This document shows positions 41,699 through 52,113 of a stretch of DNA of 64,000 bases, in pieces. Position numbers and translations under genes: made by a program. Numbering within the stretch: the stretch's first letter is position 1; every line of letters begins with the position of its first letter. The notes beneath the pieces are model-generated. The model ran no database searches. It was given only the letters and a program-made list of their open reading frames with translations, and had not been told where the DNA came from. Origin of the DNA: Comamonadaceae bacterium OTU4NAUVB1 (GTDB lineage: Bacteria > Pseudomonadota > Gammaproteobacteria > Burkholderiales > Burkholderiaceae_C); the NCBI GenBank assembly GCA_024372625.1, contig CP099605.1, positions 496,001 to 560,000 on the forward strand. Direction: 5' to 3'.

Positions 41699-43960
41699 TC
41701 AGGCCACCTGGCGCACGGGCGCCTCGGACGAAGGCACGGCCTGCGACAGCTGCAGCGAGGCCAGCGCCGCCTGCAGGTCGGCCTCGAAGGCCTCCGCGCC
41801 GGCGCCGATCAGGTTGAGCGGAACCCCCAGCGCCCAGCCGGCGGCGACCGCCGCGAGCAGGCTCTCCAGGCTCACGCCGACGTGGGTCGCGCGCCAGACG
41901 GTCAGCCGGCCCAGCCCGGGCAGGAACGACTCGCCGCCGCCGGTGGCCAGCACCACGCGGTCCTGGCGGATCAGCACCGAGCGGCCGCCGGCCTCGCGGT
42001 GCGCGGCCAGGGCGGTGGCGCGCTCGTCCTCGGAATACAGGATCACGTCACCGTCGCACAGCGGCGCCAGCGCGGCGACGCGCGGATCGGCCGCGTTGAG
42101 CACGGCCGTGCCGCCGGGCAGCACGACGTCCACCTGGGTGCGCAGCACGCGCACCAGCTGGTCGCTCTCGGTGATGTCGAACTCGGCCAGTCCGGCGAAG
42201 CCGTCGAGGTCGTTGACGATGCCGACCTGGCAGCGGTCGTAGGCCAGGCCGTCGCGCAGGATCGTCTGCGCGCCGTTCTCGATCACCACCGCCTGCACGG
42301 CGCGGTTGACCAGCAGCCGGTGGCCGGCCTCCCAGTGGGCGCTGTCGCGCGCGTCGACGCGGCGGCGCTCCAGGAACAGCCCGTCGCGGCAGGCCAGGCC
42401 GGTGTGGCGGCCGCTCAGGCCGATCAGCCACGCCACCAGGCGCGCCAGCACGGCCGTGTCGCGCGAGCCGGCCACGCCGACCACCGGGATGCGGCCGGCC
42501 AGGGCGTCGTCGCCGGTCTCGGGAAACAGGTGGTCGCAGATCGCGCGGCCCACGGGGCGCGGCGAGCCGACGGCCGGCTTCAGGTGCATCAGCAGGCCCG
42601 GCCCGGCGTTGACCTCGACGATCGCGCCGCGCTGCGCCGCGAGCGGCCGGCCGATGTCCTCGGCCACCAGGTCGATGCCGGCGATGTCCAGGCCGACCAC
42701 GCGCGCGGCCAGCACGGCGGCGTGCGCGACCTCGGGGTGGACCAGGTCGGTGCAGTCGGCGCCGAGGTTGCCGTTGCGCTGGATGGTGACGACCCGCCCG
42801 GCGGCCGGCACGGCGTCGCCGTCGAGGTCCTGGCGCCGCAGTTCCAGCTGCAGCTTGGCGTCGGTCGCGAGGTCGATGAAGTCGAGCGGGAATTCCTCCA
42901 GCGCGCCGCGCCGGGGGTCGCTGTTGAGCTGGCTGTCGATGAGCCGCGCGACGCTGGAGACGCCGTCGCCCGTGACGGTGACGAAGGCGCCGCGCGCCGC
43001 CGCCACCACCTGGCCGCCGACCACCAGCAGGCGGTGCTCGTGGCCGCGCACGAAGCGCTCGACCATGACGTCGCTGCCCTCCGGCTCGGCCACGGCGAAG
43101 GCGGCGACCACTTCCTCGCGGGTCGTGAGTTCGAGCGACACGCCGCGCCCGTGGTTGGCGTCCGAGGGCTTGACGACCACCGGCAGGCCGATGTCCTCGG
43201 CCGCTTCCCAGGCCTCCTCGGCGTCGGCCACCACGCGCCCCTCGGGCACCGGCACGCCGCAGCCCTGCAGCAGCGACTTGGTGAGCTCCTTGTCGCTGGC
43301 GATGGACTCGCCGATGGCGCTGGTGTGGTCGGTCTCGGCGGTCCAGATGCGCTGCTGCATCGCACCGTAGCCCAGCTGCACGAGGTTGCCGTCGTTCAGG
43401 CGCATGTGCGGGATGCCGCGGTCGGTGGCCGCCGCGACGATGGCCGCCGTGCTCGGGCCGAGGTAGCAGTCCTCCAGCTTGCCGCGCACCGCGTCGACCG
43501 CCGCCTGCACGTCCGCCGTGGTGAAGGGCGTGTCGTTGATCGCCGCCATGAGCAGGCGATGGCCCTCGGCCAGGGCGGCCCGGGCGACCTGCTCGTCGCG
43601 GGCGCGGAACACCATCCGGTAGACGCCGTGGCGCGAGGTGCCGCGGGTCTGGCCGAAGCCCGTGGGCATGCCCGCGAGGTTGAGCAGCTCGATGACCACG
43701 TGCTCGAGCACGTGGCCGGCCCAGGTGCCCTCGTTGAGGCGCTGGATGAAGCCGCCGCGCTCGCCGACGCCGCAGTGGTGCTCGACGAGCGCCGGCAGCA
43801 GGCTCGTCAGGCGGTCGGTCAGGCCGTCGATGAGGTTGGAGGGAAAGTCTTCCAGGCGACCCAGGTCGAGCCAGACTTCGAGCACCGACCGGTAGGTCCA
43901 GAGGTTGGGCCCGCGCAGGTAGCGGATGCGGGTCAGTCGGATGTCGTCGAAACGGGTCAT
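41699..43960 (-). CDS. Shortened cyanophycin synthetase paralogue (CphA'/CphA2-like)
   Basis: A 753-residue CphA homologue. The N-terminal and ATP-grasp domains are conserved (LRGPNLWTYRSVLEVW, VVVKPSDANHGRGVSLELTT, VEVNAGPGLLMHLKP). In the Mur-ligase-like domain the P-loop is lost: where CphA has GTNGKTTT this protein reads VAGSRDTA (about 496-503), and the C-terminal Mur subdomain is missing. It should keep only the ATP-grasp activity, as in CphA2-type enzymes that use beta-aspartyl-arginine. Whether it primes, extends or helps CphA is inference. The start at 43960 matches family N-termini; ATG 44014 is in frame. It is divergent from the transporter gene, 127 nt away. Confidence 0.9.
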   Translation of the reverse strand: MTRFDDIRLTRIRYLRGPNLWTYRSVLEVWLDLGRLEDFPSNLIDGLTDRLTSLLPALVEHHCGVGERGGFIQRLNEGTWAGHVLEHVVIELLNLAGMPTGFGQTRGTSRHGVYRMVFRARDEQVARAALAEGHRLLMAAINDTPFTTADVQAAVDAVRGKLEDCYLGPSTAAIVAAATDRGIPHMRLNDGNLVQLGYGAMQQRIWTAETDHTSAIGESIASDKELTKSLLQGCGVPVPEGRVVADAEEAWEAAEDIGLPVVVKPSDANHGRGVSLELTTREEVVAAFAVAEPEGSDVMVERFVRGHEHRLLVVGGQVVAAARGAFVTVTGDGVSSVARLIDSQLNSDPRRGALEEFPLDFIDLATDAKLQLELRRQDLDGDAVPAAGRVVTIQRNGNLGADCTDLVHPEVAHAAVLAARVVGLDIAGIDLVAEDIGRPLAAQRGAIVEVNAGPGLLMHLKPAVGSPRPVGRAICDHLFPETGDDALAGRIPVVGVAGSRDTAVLARLVAWLIGLSGRHTGLACRDGLFLERRRVDARDSAHWEAGHRLLVNRAVQAVVIENGAQTILRDGLAYDRCQVGIVNDLDGFAGLAEFDITESDQLVRVLRTQVDVVLPGGTAVLNAADPRVAALAPLCDGDVILYSEDERATALAAHREAGGRSVLIRQDRVVLATGGGESFLPGLGRLTVWRATHVGVSLESLLAAVAAGWALGVPLNLIGAGAEAFEADLQAALASLQLSQAVPSSEAPVRQVA

Positions 43961-44087
43961 GGAAGCGTTCGAAGTGCCTGGGACAGGCACGCGGGCGGAT
44001 TCAATGGCGGCCATGGGAATGGCTCAGAATCGAAGCCCGGTGCAGGCCAATGGGCGGTTTGCCCGGGGTCAGAGAGACAGAAACACA

Positions 44088-46364
44088 ATGCAACATCACG
44101 ATCCAGTCGAATCCCGGGAGGGCAGGGCAGAAGTGGCGCCGGATGGGCTGGAAGGCCAGCTCACGAGGTTGGAAAACGTCTTGGCGCGCCTGACGGTTGA
44201 CCTCGACGCGCGGCTGCATTTCGCCGACGGTCTGCTCGCGCTCACCGACCATCGGCTCCTGGCACGCGAATCCGACGGCACGTGGCGCGACTGGGAACTC
44301 GCCCGCGAGGGCCTGGCACTGCACCTGAGCGACCACGCCGGCATCGGCACCTTCGACCTGACCGACGCCCGCGGCCGGCTCGGGCGCTGGCGCTACACGC
44401 TGGCGCACCAGGCCGACGCGCTGGCCCTGCTCAAGCGCTTCGAGCGCCAGGTCGCGGGCGCCGCGGCCCCGGCGGCGGCCGAGGACGACGCCGCGCTGCC
44501 GGCCTCGCGCCAGGCCGCGGCGCCGCCCTCGACCTGGGTGCTGCTGCGCCTCGGGCGCTTCGCCAGGCCCTACCGCAAGCAACTCATCGGCGGCTTCCTG
44601 CTCACGCTCGCCTCGACCGCCGCGACGCTGGTGCCGCCCTACCTGACCATCCCGCTGATGGACGACATCCTGATCCCGTTCCAGAACGGCCAGCAGATCG
44701 CCTTCGAGAAGGTGGCGCTGTTCCTGTCGGCCCTGCTGGCCTCGGCGCTGGCGGGCTGGGCGCTCGGCTGGGCCCGCACCTACCTGCTGGCGCTGGTGTC
44801 CGAGCGCATCGGCGCCGACCTGCGCACCACCACCTACGAGCACCTGCTGACCCTGCCGCTGGACTATTTCGGCGGCAAGCGCACCGGCGACCTGATGGCG
44901 CGCATCGGCTCGGAGACCGACCGCATCAACGTCTTCCTGTCGCTGCACGCGCTCGACTTCCTGACCGACGTGCTGATGATCGTCATGACCGCCGCCATCC
45001 TGGTGTCGATCAATCCGCTGCTGGCGGTGGTCACGCTGGTGCCGCTGCCCTTCATCGGCTGGATGATCCACTTCGTGCGCGACCGCCTGCGCACCGGCTT
45101 CGAGAAGATCGACCGCGTCTGGAGCGAGGTCACCAACGTGCTGGCCGACACCATCCCCGGCATCCGCGTGGTCAAGGCCTTCGCCCAGGAGAAGCGCGAG
45201 GCCGACCGCTTCCGCGAGGCCAACCGCTACAACCTGCAGGTCAACGACCGGCTCAACCGGATGTGGTCGCTGTTCACGCCCAGCGTGTCGCTGCTCACCG
45301 AGATCGGCCTGCTGGTGGTCTGGGGCTTCGGCATCTGGCAGGTGGCGCGCGGCAGCATCACGGTGGGCGTGCTGACCGCCTTCATCGCCTACATCGGGCG
45401 CTTCTACACGCGGCTCGACTCGATGAGCCGCATCGTCTCGGTCACGCAGAAGGCCGCGGCCGGCGCCAAGCGCATCTTCGACATCCTCGACCACGTGAGC
45501 AACGTGCCCGAACCGGCCCATCCCGTGCCGCTGCAGAAGGTGCAGGGCCGCATCCAGATGAAGGGCATGGGTTTCCGCTACGGCTCGCGTTCGGTGATCC
45601 GCAACCTCGACCTGACCATCGAGCCGGGCGAGATGATCGGTCTGGTGGGCCACAGCGGCTCGGGCAAGAGCACCCTGGTCAACCTGATCTGCCGCTTCTA
45701 CGACGTCACCGACGGCGCGCTGCAGGTCGACGGCACCGACATCCGGCGCTTCGCCGTGGCCGACTACCGGCGCCACGTCGGGCTGGTGCTGCAGGAGCCG
45801 TTCCTGTTCTTCGGCACCATCGCGCAGAACATCGCCTACGGACGGCCCGGGGCGACGCGCGAGGAGATCGTCGCGGCCGCGCGCGCCGCCCACGCGCACG
45901 ACTTCATCCTGCGCCTGCCGCACGGCTACGACTCGCTCGTGGGCGAGCGCGGCCAGGGCCTGTCGGGCGGCGAGCGCCAGCGCATCAGCATCGCCCGCGC
46001 GCTGCTCATCGACCCGCGCATCCTGATCCTCGACGAAGCCACCTCGGCGGTCGACACCGAGACCGAGCACGAGATCCAGAAGGCGCTCGACAACCTCGTG
46101 CAGGGCCGCACGACCATCGCCATCGCGCACCGCCTGTCCACGCTGCGCAAGGCCGACCGCCTGGTGGTGATGGACCGCGGCGAGATCGTGGAGGTCGGCC
46201 CGCACGACGCGCTGATGGAGCAGCGGGGCGCCTACTGGCGGCTCTACCAGGCCCAGCTGCGCCAGGCCGAGAGCGAGAAGCGCACCGACCGCGCCACCGA
46301 GGAACGCGTGGCGGTGGCGGTGGCGCTCGGCACGCACGCGGCACATCCCTCCGGAGACGTATGA
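44088..46364 (+). CDS. Cyanophycin-metabolism-associated ABC transporter (fused permease and ATPase)
   Basis: A 758-residue half-transporter of the exporter type. The N-terminal ~130 residues form a soluble domain with a PH-like pattern ([35 protein letters not shown]). A six-helix membrane domain (about 150-440) follows, then the nucleotide-binding domain: Walker [11 protein letters not shown]-loop [11 protein letters not shown], signature [16 protein letters not shown], Walker [11 protein letters not shown]. Genes of this type are recurrent neighbours of cphA in betaproteobacteria; the cargo is unknown. Its stop overlaps the next start (ATGA). Confidence 0.88.
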   Translation: MQHHDPVESREGRAEVAPDGLEGQLTRLENVLARLTVDLDARLHFADGLLALTDHRLLARESDGTWRDWELAREGLALHLSDHAGIGTFDLTDARGRLGRWRYTLAHQADALALLKRFERQVAGAAAPAAAEDDAALPASRQAAAPPSTWVLLRLGRFARPYRKQLIGGFLLTLASTAATLVPPYLTIPLMDDILIPFQNGQQIAFEKVALFLSALLASALAGWALGWARTYLLALVSERIGADLRTTTYEHLLTLPLDYFGGKRTGDLMARIGSETDRINVFLSLHALDFLTDVLMIVMTAAILVSINPLLAVVTLVPLPFIGWMIHFVRDRLRTGFEKIDRVWSEVTNVLADTIPGIRVVKAFAQEKREADRFREANRYNLQVNDRLNRMWSLFTPSVSLLTEIGLLVVWGFGIWQVARGSITVGVLTAFIAYIGRFYTRLDSMSRIVSVTQKAAAGAKRIFDILDHVSNVPEPAHPVPLQKVQGRIQMKGMGFRYGSRSVIRNLDLTIEPGEMIGLVGHSGSGKSTLVNLICRFYDVTDGALQVDGTDIRRFAVADYRRHVGLVLQEPFLFFGTIAQNIAYGRPGATREEIVAAARAAHAHDFILRLPHGYDSLVGERGQGLSGGERQRISIARALLIDPRILILDEATSAVDTETEHEIQKALDNLVQGRTTIAIAHRLSTLRKADRLVVMDRGEIVEVGPHDALMEQRGAYWRLYQAQLRQAESEKRTDRATEERVAVAVALGTHAAHPSGDV

Positions 46365-46822
46365 ACTTCCGACTCGAACGCGACGCCTTCGGGCACATCG
46401 TCCTCATCGACGCCCAGGGCGTGCGCCACGCGGGCATCGTGCCGGTGCGCGCCTTCCCGCTCACCGGGGCCGACGCGGGCCTGTCGCTGGTGGGCGCGGA
46501 TGGGCGCGAACGCGCCTGGATCGAGCGCCTCGACCAGCTTCCCCCGGCCCTGCGCGAGCTGCTCGAGGCCGACCTCGCGGCGCGCGATTTCGCCCCGACG
46601 CTCACGCAGCTGCACGCCGTCTCCAGCTTCAGCGTGCCCAGCACCTGGACCGTGGGCACCGACCGGGGCGAGACGCGCTTCGTGCTCAAGGCCGAGGAGG
46701 ACATCCGCCGGCTCGAGGGCGGCGCGCTGCTCATCGCCAGCGCCCACGGCCTGCAGTTCCGCGTGCCCGATCCGAAGGCGCTCGACCGCGCCTCGCGCAA
46801 GCTGCTCGAACGCTTCCTCTGA
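46361..46822 (+). CDS. DUF1854 family protein, cyanophycin-associated
   Basis: A 153-residue soluble protein with the DUF1854 layout: LERDAFGHIVLIDAQGVRHAG, VPVRAFPLTG, SLVGADGRERAWIERLDQLP, then FVLKAEEDIRRLEG and RVPDPKALDRASRKLLERFL. The family travels with the ABC transporter upstream and with cphA; its biochemical role is unknown. ATGA overlap with the transporter gene suggests the two products act together in fixed ratio. A short CCCCGCG/CGCGGGG hairpin follows the stop (46823-46841) without a real U-run. Confidence 0.88.
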   Translation: MNFRLERDAFGHIVLIDAQGVRHAGIVPVRAFPLTGADAGLSLVGADGRERAWIERLDQLPPALRELLEADLAARDFAPTLTQLHAVSSFSVPSTWTVGTDRGETRFVLKAEEDIRRLEGGALLIASAHGLQFRVPDPKALDRASRKLLERFL

Positions 46823-46841
46823 CCCCGCGCGCGACGCGGGG

Positions 46842-46870
46842 TTGGCCGATCGGCAGGCGGCCGGCATAAT
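46842..46870 (+). promoter_or_regulatory. Candidate promoter of the riboswitch-dadA unit
   Basis: TTGGCC-N17-CATAAT: the -35 matches four of six and the -10 five of six consensus bases at ideal spacing. Transcription would begin near 46877, immediately before the first glycine aptamer, which makes this the natural promoter for the riboswitch RNA. Confidence 0.6.
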
Positions 46871-46874
46871 CGAC

Positions 46875-47075
46875 GGCTCCAGGAGAAGCGGAGGCCGCGA
46901 GGCCGCACTACCGAAGGCGCAACCCCGAAACGCTCAGGTCCCGTACTGGACACATCAATCGAACTGGAGAGTGCCGCAACCCCCGCGCGAGCGAGGCGTC
47001 AGCGGCCGCCGAAGGTGCAAGCCGCGTCCCCCGAGAAGGGCGGAAGCGGTGAATCTCTCAGGCAAAAGGACAGTG
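46875..47075 (+). promoter_or_regulatory. Tandem glycine riboswitch
   Basis: Two consecutive glycine aptamers. Aptamer 1 (about 46880-46952) has GGAGAAGC, ACCGAAGGCGCAA and GCTCAGGTCC...GGACA. Aptamer 2 (about 46964-47074) has GGAGAG, GCCGAAGGTGCAA and the hallmark CTCTCAGGCAAAAGGACAG. The 11-nt linker is typical of the tandem form. Glycine binding would decide whether the terminator directly downstream forms, and so control the DadA-type gene that follows. Confidence 0.93.
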
Positions 47076-47123
47076 GGGCCGGCGATCCATGGCATGGATC
47101 GCCGGCCCTTCCTCGTTTCTTTT
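47076..47123 (+). terminator. Riboswitch expression-platform terminator
   Basis: A perfect 15-bp stem (GGGCCGGCGATCCAT with its complement) closes a GGC loop and is followed by the T-rich TTCCTCGTTTCTTTT. It begins right after the second aptamer and ends 27 nt before the start codon of the dadA-like gene. Its position fits a transcription-termination expression platform. Confidence 0.85.
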
Positions 47124-47150
47124 CGTCCTGTTCTTGCATTGGAGTCGATG

Positions 47151-48461
47151 ATGAAAGTGATCGTGATGGGTGCCGGCGTGATCGGCACCGCGACCGCCTG
47201 GTACCTCAACCAGGCCGGCCATGAGGTGACCGTTCTGGAACGCAATGCGGGGGCCGCGCGCGAGACCAGCTTCGGCAACGGCGGGCAGATCTCCGTCAGC
47301 CACGCCGAACCCTGGGCCAACCCCTCGGCCCCGTTCAAGCTCCTGAAATGGCTCGGCCGCGAGGACGCGCCGCTGCTGTTCCGCCTGCGCGCCGATCCGG
47401 CGCAATGGCGCTGGGGCCTGAAGTTCCTGGCCGAGTGCGGCGCCCGGCGCTCGACGCGCAACATGGTCCAGCTGCTCAATCTGGGCACCTACAGCCGGGA
47501 CAGCCTGCAGCAGCTGCGCCGCGACACCGGCATCGCCTACGACCACCTCGCCAAGGGCATCCTGCACTTCTACACCAGTCAGAAGGAGTTCGACCTGGCC
47601 CTGGAGCCCGCGCGCGTCATGCGCGAACTCGGCTGCGAGCGCCAGGTCATCGACGCCGACCAGGTGGTGCGCCTGGACCCCGCCATGGCGTCGATCCGCC
47701 CGCGCCTGGCCGGCGCCACCTACACCGGCGCCGACGAATCGGGCGACGTCCACAAGTTCACCACCGGCCTGGCGCGCAAGGCCGCCGAGCGCGGCGTGAA
47801 CTTCCGCTACGGCGTGCGCGTGCAGCGCCTGCGCACCGAGGGCGGGGCCATGACGGGGGTCGAGATCGCCGGGGAGGAAGGCGGCTACGAGGTGCTCGCC
47901 GCCGACGCCTACGTGCTGGCCATGGGCAGCTTCAGCGCCGGCCTCGCGCGCGGGGCCGGCGTGTCGCTCGACATCTATCCGGCCAAGGGCTACTCGGCCA
48001 CGCTGCCGGTGCTCGACGCGGACAAGGCGCCCACCGTCAGCCTGACCGACGACGAGTACAAGCTCGTCTACTCGCGCTTCGGCGACCGGCTGCGCATCGC
48101 CGGCACGGCCGAGCTCAACGGCTACGACCTCTCGCTCAACCCGGTGCGCTGCGAGGCCATCGTGCGGCGCGCGCTCGAGGTCTTCCCGGGCATGAGCCGC
48201 CCGGAACTCGCCAGCTACTGGGCCGGCCTGCGCCCGGCGACGCCGGGCAACGTGCCCTACATCGGCGCGAGCCGGGTGGCGGGCCTCTACCTGAACACCG
48301 GCCACGGCACGCTCGGCTGGACGCACGGCTGCGGTTCGGGCCGTGCCCTGGCCGACCTGATCTCGGGCCGCCGCCCGGAGGTCGACTTCGCCTTCTGCGG
48401 CGTCGAAGCCGGCCCTGCGCCGGCGGTGCGCGGCGGCCTGGGCGTGGCCGCGGCGCACTGA
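47151..48461 (+). CDS. dadA: D-amino acid dehydrogenase small subunit-type FAD oxidoreductase (DadA)
   Basis: A 436-residue flavoprotein oxidising amino acids to 2-oxo acids, ammonia and reduced quinone. The FAD-binding motif [19 protein letters not shown] begins the protein; [42 protein letters not shown] and [24 protein letters not shown] are DadA hallmarks. GGAG lies 6 nt before the ATG at 47151 (another ATG is at 47148). Control by a glycine riboswitch suggests that glycine, sarcosine or a related compound is a substrate or signal; this is inference. The last 20 residues are a variable Ala/Gly-rich tail. Confidence 0.93.
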   Translation: MKVIVMGAGVIGTATAWYLNQAGHEVTVLERNAGAARETSFGNGGQISVSHAEPWANPSAPFKLLKWLGREDAPLLFRLRADPAQWRWGLKFLAECGARRSTRNMVQLLNLGTYSRDSLQQLRRDTGIAYDHLAKGILHFYTSQKEFDLALEPARVMRELGCERQVIDADQVVRLDPAMASIRPRLAGATYTGADESGDVHKFTTGLARKAAERGVNFRYGVRVQRLRTEGGAMTGVEIAGEEGGYEVLAADAYVLAMGSFSAGLARGAGVSLDIYPAKGYSATLPVLDADKAPTVSLTDDEYKLVYSRFGDRLRIAGTAELNGYDLSLNPVRCEAIVRRALEVFPGMSRPELASYWAGLRPATPGNVPYIGASRVAGLYLNTGHGTLGWTHGCGSGRALADLISGRRPEVDFAFCGVEAGPAPAVRGGLGVAAAH

Positions 48462-48585
48462 GCGCCGGGGCGGCGGATGGCTGCCGGGGCGGGTCGCACG
48501 GGCGAAAATCGACGGTCCGCCCGCGCCTTGCCGCTGCCTCCCGCCGCGCGAGCGCCTCCTGCCCTCTTCCCAACGGACCGATCCC

Positions 48586-49281
48586 ATGCACACCACCGCC
48601 CTCGTCCTCTTCTCCGGCGGCCAGGACTCCACCACCTGCCTCGCCGAGGCGTTGTCCCGGTACGAACGCGTCGAGACGCTCGGCTTCGACTACGGCCAGC
48701 GCCACCGCGTCGAGCTCGACGTGCGCGCCACCGTGCGCGAGCGCCTGCGCGAGCGCTTCCCCGACTGGGCGCCGCGCCTGGGCGAGGACCACCTGCTCAC
48801 GGTCGACGCGCTGTCGCAGCTCGGCGGCTCCTCGCTGACCGAGGAGGTCGCCTTCTCGATGCAGGCCGACGGCCTGCCCAACAGCTTCGTGCCCGGGCGC
48901 AACCTGCTGTTCCTGGCGCTGGCCGGCGCGCTGGCCTACCGGCGCGGCCTGCAGGTGCTGGTCACCGGCGTGTGCGAGACCGACTATTCCGGCTACCCCG
49001 ACTGCCGCGACGACACCATGAAGGCGATGCAGGTCGCGCTGTCGCTCGGGCTGGAGCGGCGGCTGGTGATCGAGACCCCGCTGATGTGGATCGACAAGGC
49101 GCAGACCTGGGCGATGGCCGAGCGGCTCGGTGGCCGGGCGCTGGTCGAGCTGATCGTCGAGGAGACCCACACCTGCTACCTCGGCGACCGGGTCCACCGC
49201 CATGCCTGGGGCTACGGTTGCGGTGCCTGCCCGGCCTGCGAACTGCGCGCGGCCGGCTGGGCGCGTTACACGGGCGCCTGA
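48586..49281 (+). CDS. queC: 7-cyano-7-deazaguanine synthase QueC
   Basis: Converts 7-carboxy-7-deazaguanine to preQ0 on the queuosine pathway with ATP and ammonia. It has 231 residues. The PP-loop is [11 protein letters not shown], followed by [18 protein letters not shown] and [11 protein letters not shown]; the zinc-binding Cys cluster is TCY...[13 protein letters not shown] near the end. It starts 124 nt after dadA. The last 16 nt overlap the convergent ABC transporter gene. Confidence 0.96.
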   Translation: MHTTALVLFSGGQDSTTCLAEALSRYERVETLGFDYGQRHRVELDVRATVRERLRERFPDWAPRLGEDHLLTVDALSQLGGSSLTEEVAFSMQADGLPNSFVPGRNLLFLALAGALAYRRGLQVLVTGVCETDYSGYPDCRDDTMKAMQVALSLGLERRLVIETPLMWIDKAQTWAMAERLGGRALVELIVEETHTCYLGDRVHRHAWGYGCGACPACELRAAGWARYTGA

Positions 49282-51134
49282 CCCGCGGGCACGGGCGCGC
49301 GGTCCGTCGTCTCCAGGCGGAAGCGCGGCGTCGCCTTCGCGTCGCCCGCCACCGCCGTGGCCTCGCCCGCGACCGCCGGCACCAGCGTCCAGCGCCGGTC
49401 GTGGAAGGCACCGACCGAGGCGCGGTGCGCGATCGACACGATCGCGCCGTCGGCCGCGCGCACCGCCGCGTCCAGGCGTCGGTAGAGCGTGTCTTCGGCC
49501 GCCGCGTCCAGGGCGCTGGTGGCCTCGTCGGCGAACAGCCAGCGCGGCTTCCTCAGCAGCACGCGCGCCATCGCCAGGCGCTGCTGCTCGCCGCCCGACA
49601 GGCGCTGGCTCCAGGCGTCGCTGTCGTCCAGGCGCGCGCGCAGGGCCGGCAGCAGCGCGTCGTCGAGGGCCTGGCGCAGCTGCGCGTCGGTGTAGTCGGT
49701 GGCCGGTCGCGGATAGGCCAGCGCGTCGCGCAGCCGGCCGTCGGGCACGTAGGGGCGCTGGGGGATGAACATCGCGTCCTCCGGCAGCCGCACCCGTCCC
49801 GCCGCGTGCGGCCAGATGCCGGCGAAGGTGCGCAGCAGCGTCGACTTGCCGCTGCCCGAGGGGCCCTGCAGCACGATGCGGTCGCCCGGCCGCACGGCCA
49901 GCGCGGTGTCGCGCAGCAGCACGGTGCCGTCGGGCAGGAAGACGTCCAGCCCGGCCGCGCGCGGGCCCTCGGTCCCGTCGGCCGCGGCGTCGGGCGCGTC
50001 GGGCGCGTCGGTCACGGCGCTGGCGGGTCCGGCGTGGGCACGCATCGCGGCCTCGAAGGTGGTCAGGCGATCGGCCGTCGCGCGCCAGACCGCCACGCGG
50101 TCGTAGTTGTCGACGAACCAGCTCAGCGCGTCCTGCACCCGGCCGAAGGCCGAGTTGACCTGCATCAGCTGTCCGAGCTGGATCGCCCCGGCGAAGAAAC
50201 GCGGCGCCTGCACGACGAAGGCGAAGATCACCGACGCCTGGCCGAAGCCGGTGGTGAACGCCACCAGGTTCTTCTGCGCGCGCACGAGCTGCAGGTAGTT
50301 GCGCAGCACCGCGCCGAAGCGCAAGTCGAGCTGGGCGTGCTCCACGTGCTCGCCGCGATCCAGCGCGATCGCCTCGCTGTACTCGCGCACCCGCACCAGG
50401 TGGTGCCGGAAGTCGGCCTCGTAGCGCTGCTGGCGGAAGTTCAGGCCGATCAGCGGGCGCCCGATCAGGTGGGTGAGGGCCGTGCCCACGGCGCAATAGG
50501 CCAGCGCGATCCAGACCATCGAGCCGGCGACCGTGATCTCGCGGCCCCAGGCCGAGAACGTCGTCGTGCCGCTCAGGCCCCACAGGATGCCGATGAAGCT
50601 CGCCAGGGTGACGACCGCGTTGAGCAGGCCCATCGACAGGGTCATCGTGTAGTCGGTGAACAGCTGCATGTCCTCCTGGATGCGCTGGTCGGGGTTGTCC
50701 GGCGCGGCCCCGCCGGCATAGCGCGCGAGTTCCAGCCGGTAGAAGGTGTGGTCGCGCATCCAGCGTCCGAGGTAGTTGCGCGTCATCCAGGCGCGCCAGC
50801 GCAGCTGCAACAGCTGGGTCAGGTAGAACTTCAGGATCGCGATGGCGACGTAGGCCGCCGCGATCCAGCAGAACACGCCGATCTCGCGCCAGAACACGGC
50901 CTGGTTCTTCTCCTGCAGCGCGTCGTAGAAGCGCGCGAACCACTGGTTGTTGAGGACCAGCATGTAGACCGCGGCCAGGTTGAGCGCCACGATCGCCGCG
51001 AGCATCGCGCGGGCCCGCCATCGCTCCTCCGAGCGGAAGTACGGCAGCGCGAGCGCGCCGATGCGGCGCAGCGTCCGCGCGAAGGAGGGCCGGGGGGTGT
51101 CGTCGGGGCTGGCGCCGGGAAGCTGGGTCGACAT
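49266..51134 (-). CDS. SbmA/BacA-related ABC transporter, fused permease-ATPase (YddA-like)
   Basis: A 622-residue inner-membrane transporter. The membrane part (about 35-340: [48 protein letters not shown]) resembles the SbmA/BacA fold, which takes up peptides; the [20 protein letters not shown] helix is characteristic. The ATPase domain (about 395-600) has GPSGSGKST, the signature [16 protein letters not shown] and [12 protein letters not shown]. It resembles E. coli YddA and peroxisomal-type ABCD proteins. The substrate is unknown. It lies 69 nt after the nucleotidase gene on the same strand. Confidence 0.9.
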   Translation of the reverse strand: MSTQLPGASPDDTPRPSFARTLRRIGALALPYFRSEERWRARAMLAAIVALNLAAVYMLVLNNQWFARFYDALQEKNQAVFWREIGVFCWIAAAYVAIAILKFYLTQLLQLRWRAWMTRNYLGRWMRDHTFYRLELARYAGGAAPDNPDQRIQEDMQLFTDYTMTLSMGLLNAVVTLASFIGILWGLSGTTTFSAWGREITVAGSMVWIALAYCAVGTALTHLIGRPLIGLNFRQQRYEADFRHHLVRVREYSEAIALDRGEHVEHAQLDLRFGAVLRNYLQLVRAQKNLVAFTTGFGQASVIFAFVVQAPRFFAGAIQLGQLMQVNSAFGRVQDALSWFVDNYDRVAVWRATADRLTTFEAAMRAHAGPASAVTDAPDAPDAAADGTEGPRAAGLDVFLPDGTVLLRDTALAVRPGDRIVLQGPSGSGKSTLLRTFAGIWPHAAGRVRLPEDAMFIPQRPYVPDGRLRDALAYPRPATDYTDAQLRQALDDALLPALRARLDDSDAWSQRLSGGEQQRLAMARVLLRKPRWLFADEATSALDAAAEDTLYRRLDAAVRAADGAIVSIAHRASVGAFHDRRWTLVPAVAGEATAVAGDAKATPRFRLETTDRAPVPAGQAPV

Positions 51135-51203
51135 CGTGAAGCCTGGGGAAATCGTTTCGCAGGAAGCGGCGGGCGTCCGGTGGTGTCCGGGCCGGCGCGG
51201 GTG

Positions 51204-52106
51204 TCAGCGTGGGTTGGCGATGCCGCTGGAGACGTGCCCCGAGGGCACGTGCCGCGCGGCGCCGTCGACGTGGCCGGTCTGGTCGTCGAAGAAGAAGTCG
51301 GGCTCGAACTCGCGCAGGAACGGGCCCTTGTCCAGGCCGCCGAGGAACATCGCCTCGTCCACCGCCAGGCCCCAGTTGAGCAGGGTGTTGATGGCGCGTT
51401 CGTGGGTCGGCGCGCTGCGCGCCGTCACCAGCGCGGTGCGGATGCGCATGCCCGAGACGTCGGCCTGCTGCTGCAGCTTGAACAGCGCCGCCAGCAGGGG
51501 CTTGAACGGGCCGCCCGACAGCGGCAGCGCCGCCTTGGCCGTCTCGTGCGTCTGGAACGCGGCCAGGCCGTCGGCCTGGTAGACGCGCTCGGCCTCGTCG
51601 GAGAACAGCACCGCGTCGCCGTCGAAGGCGATGCGCAGCTCGCTCGGGTAGTTCATGCCGGCGGCCACCGATTCGGTCAGCACGCGCGCGGCCGGGAAAC
51701 CCAGCGCCAGCGCCTCGCTCACGTCCTGCTCGTTGGCCGACAGGAACAGGTGCGCGCCGAGCGGGCGCAGGTAGCGGAACGGATCGCGTCCCTGCGTGAA
51801 GACGCCGCGCTCGAGCTGCAGGCCGGCGTCCTTGGCCGAATGGAAGATGCGCAGCGCGCTGACGGGGTCGTTGCGCGAGAGCACCACGACCTCGACGCGG
51901 CGCGCGGCGCCGCTGTTGAAGGCGAGCAGCTTGTGCACCAGCGGGTAGGCCACGCCCGGGCGGGCCGGTACCCGCAGGCGCTGCTGCTGCAGCGCCATGT
52001 AGGCCTGCGGGTTCGACGGGTCGAAGAGGCGGTTCTCCTCCTCGAAATCGAACAGCGCCCGCGACGAGATCGCCACGACCAGCTTGTCCTCCAGGGTCGG
52101 CTTCAC
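51204..52106 (-). CDS. 5'-nucleotidase (NT5C1-type)
   Basis: A 300-residue cytosolic protein of the 5'-nucleotidase family related to eukaryotic NT5C1. Recognisable segments are LVVAISSRALFDFEEENRLF, VVVLSRNDPVSALRIFHS, LFLSANEQDVSEAL, IAFDGDAVLFSDEAERVY and PDFFFDDQTGHVD, the last two holding the HAD-like acidic residues. It would dephosphorylate nucleoside monophosphates. The start is a GTG at 52106, 7 nt after the gspF stop, so it is carried at the end of the secretion gene run without obvious functional link. Confidence 0.88.
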   Translation of the reverse strand: MKPTLEDKLVVAISSRALFDFEEENRLFDPSNPQAYMALQQQRLRVPARPGVAYPLVHKLLAFNSGAARRVEVVVLSRNDPVSALRIFHSAKDAGLQLERGVFTQGRDPFRYLRPLGAHLFLSANEQDVSEALALGFPAARVLTESVAAGMNYPSELRIAFDGDAVLFSDEAERVYQADGLAAFQTHETAKAALPLSGGPFKPLLAALFKLQQQADVSGMRIRTALVTARSAPTHERAINTLLNWGLAVDEAMFLGGLDKGPFLREFEPDFFFDDQTGHVDGAARHVPSGHVSSGIANPR

Positions 52107-52113
52107 CCGGCGC

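Noticed and set aside
46823..46841. CCCCGCG/CGCGGGG hairpin after the DUF1854 gene as a terminator
   Set aside because: The stem is good but only two T residues follow, so it does not qualify as an intrinsic terminator with confidence.
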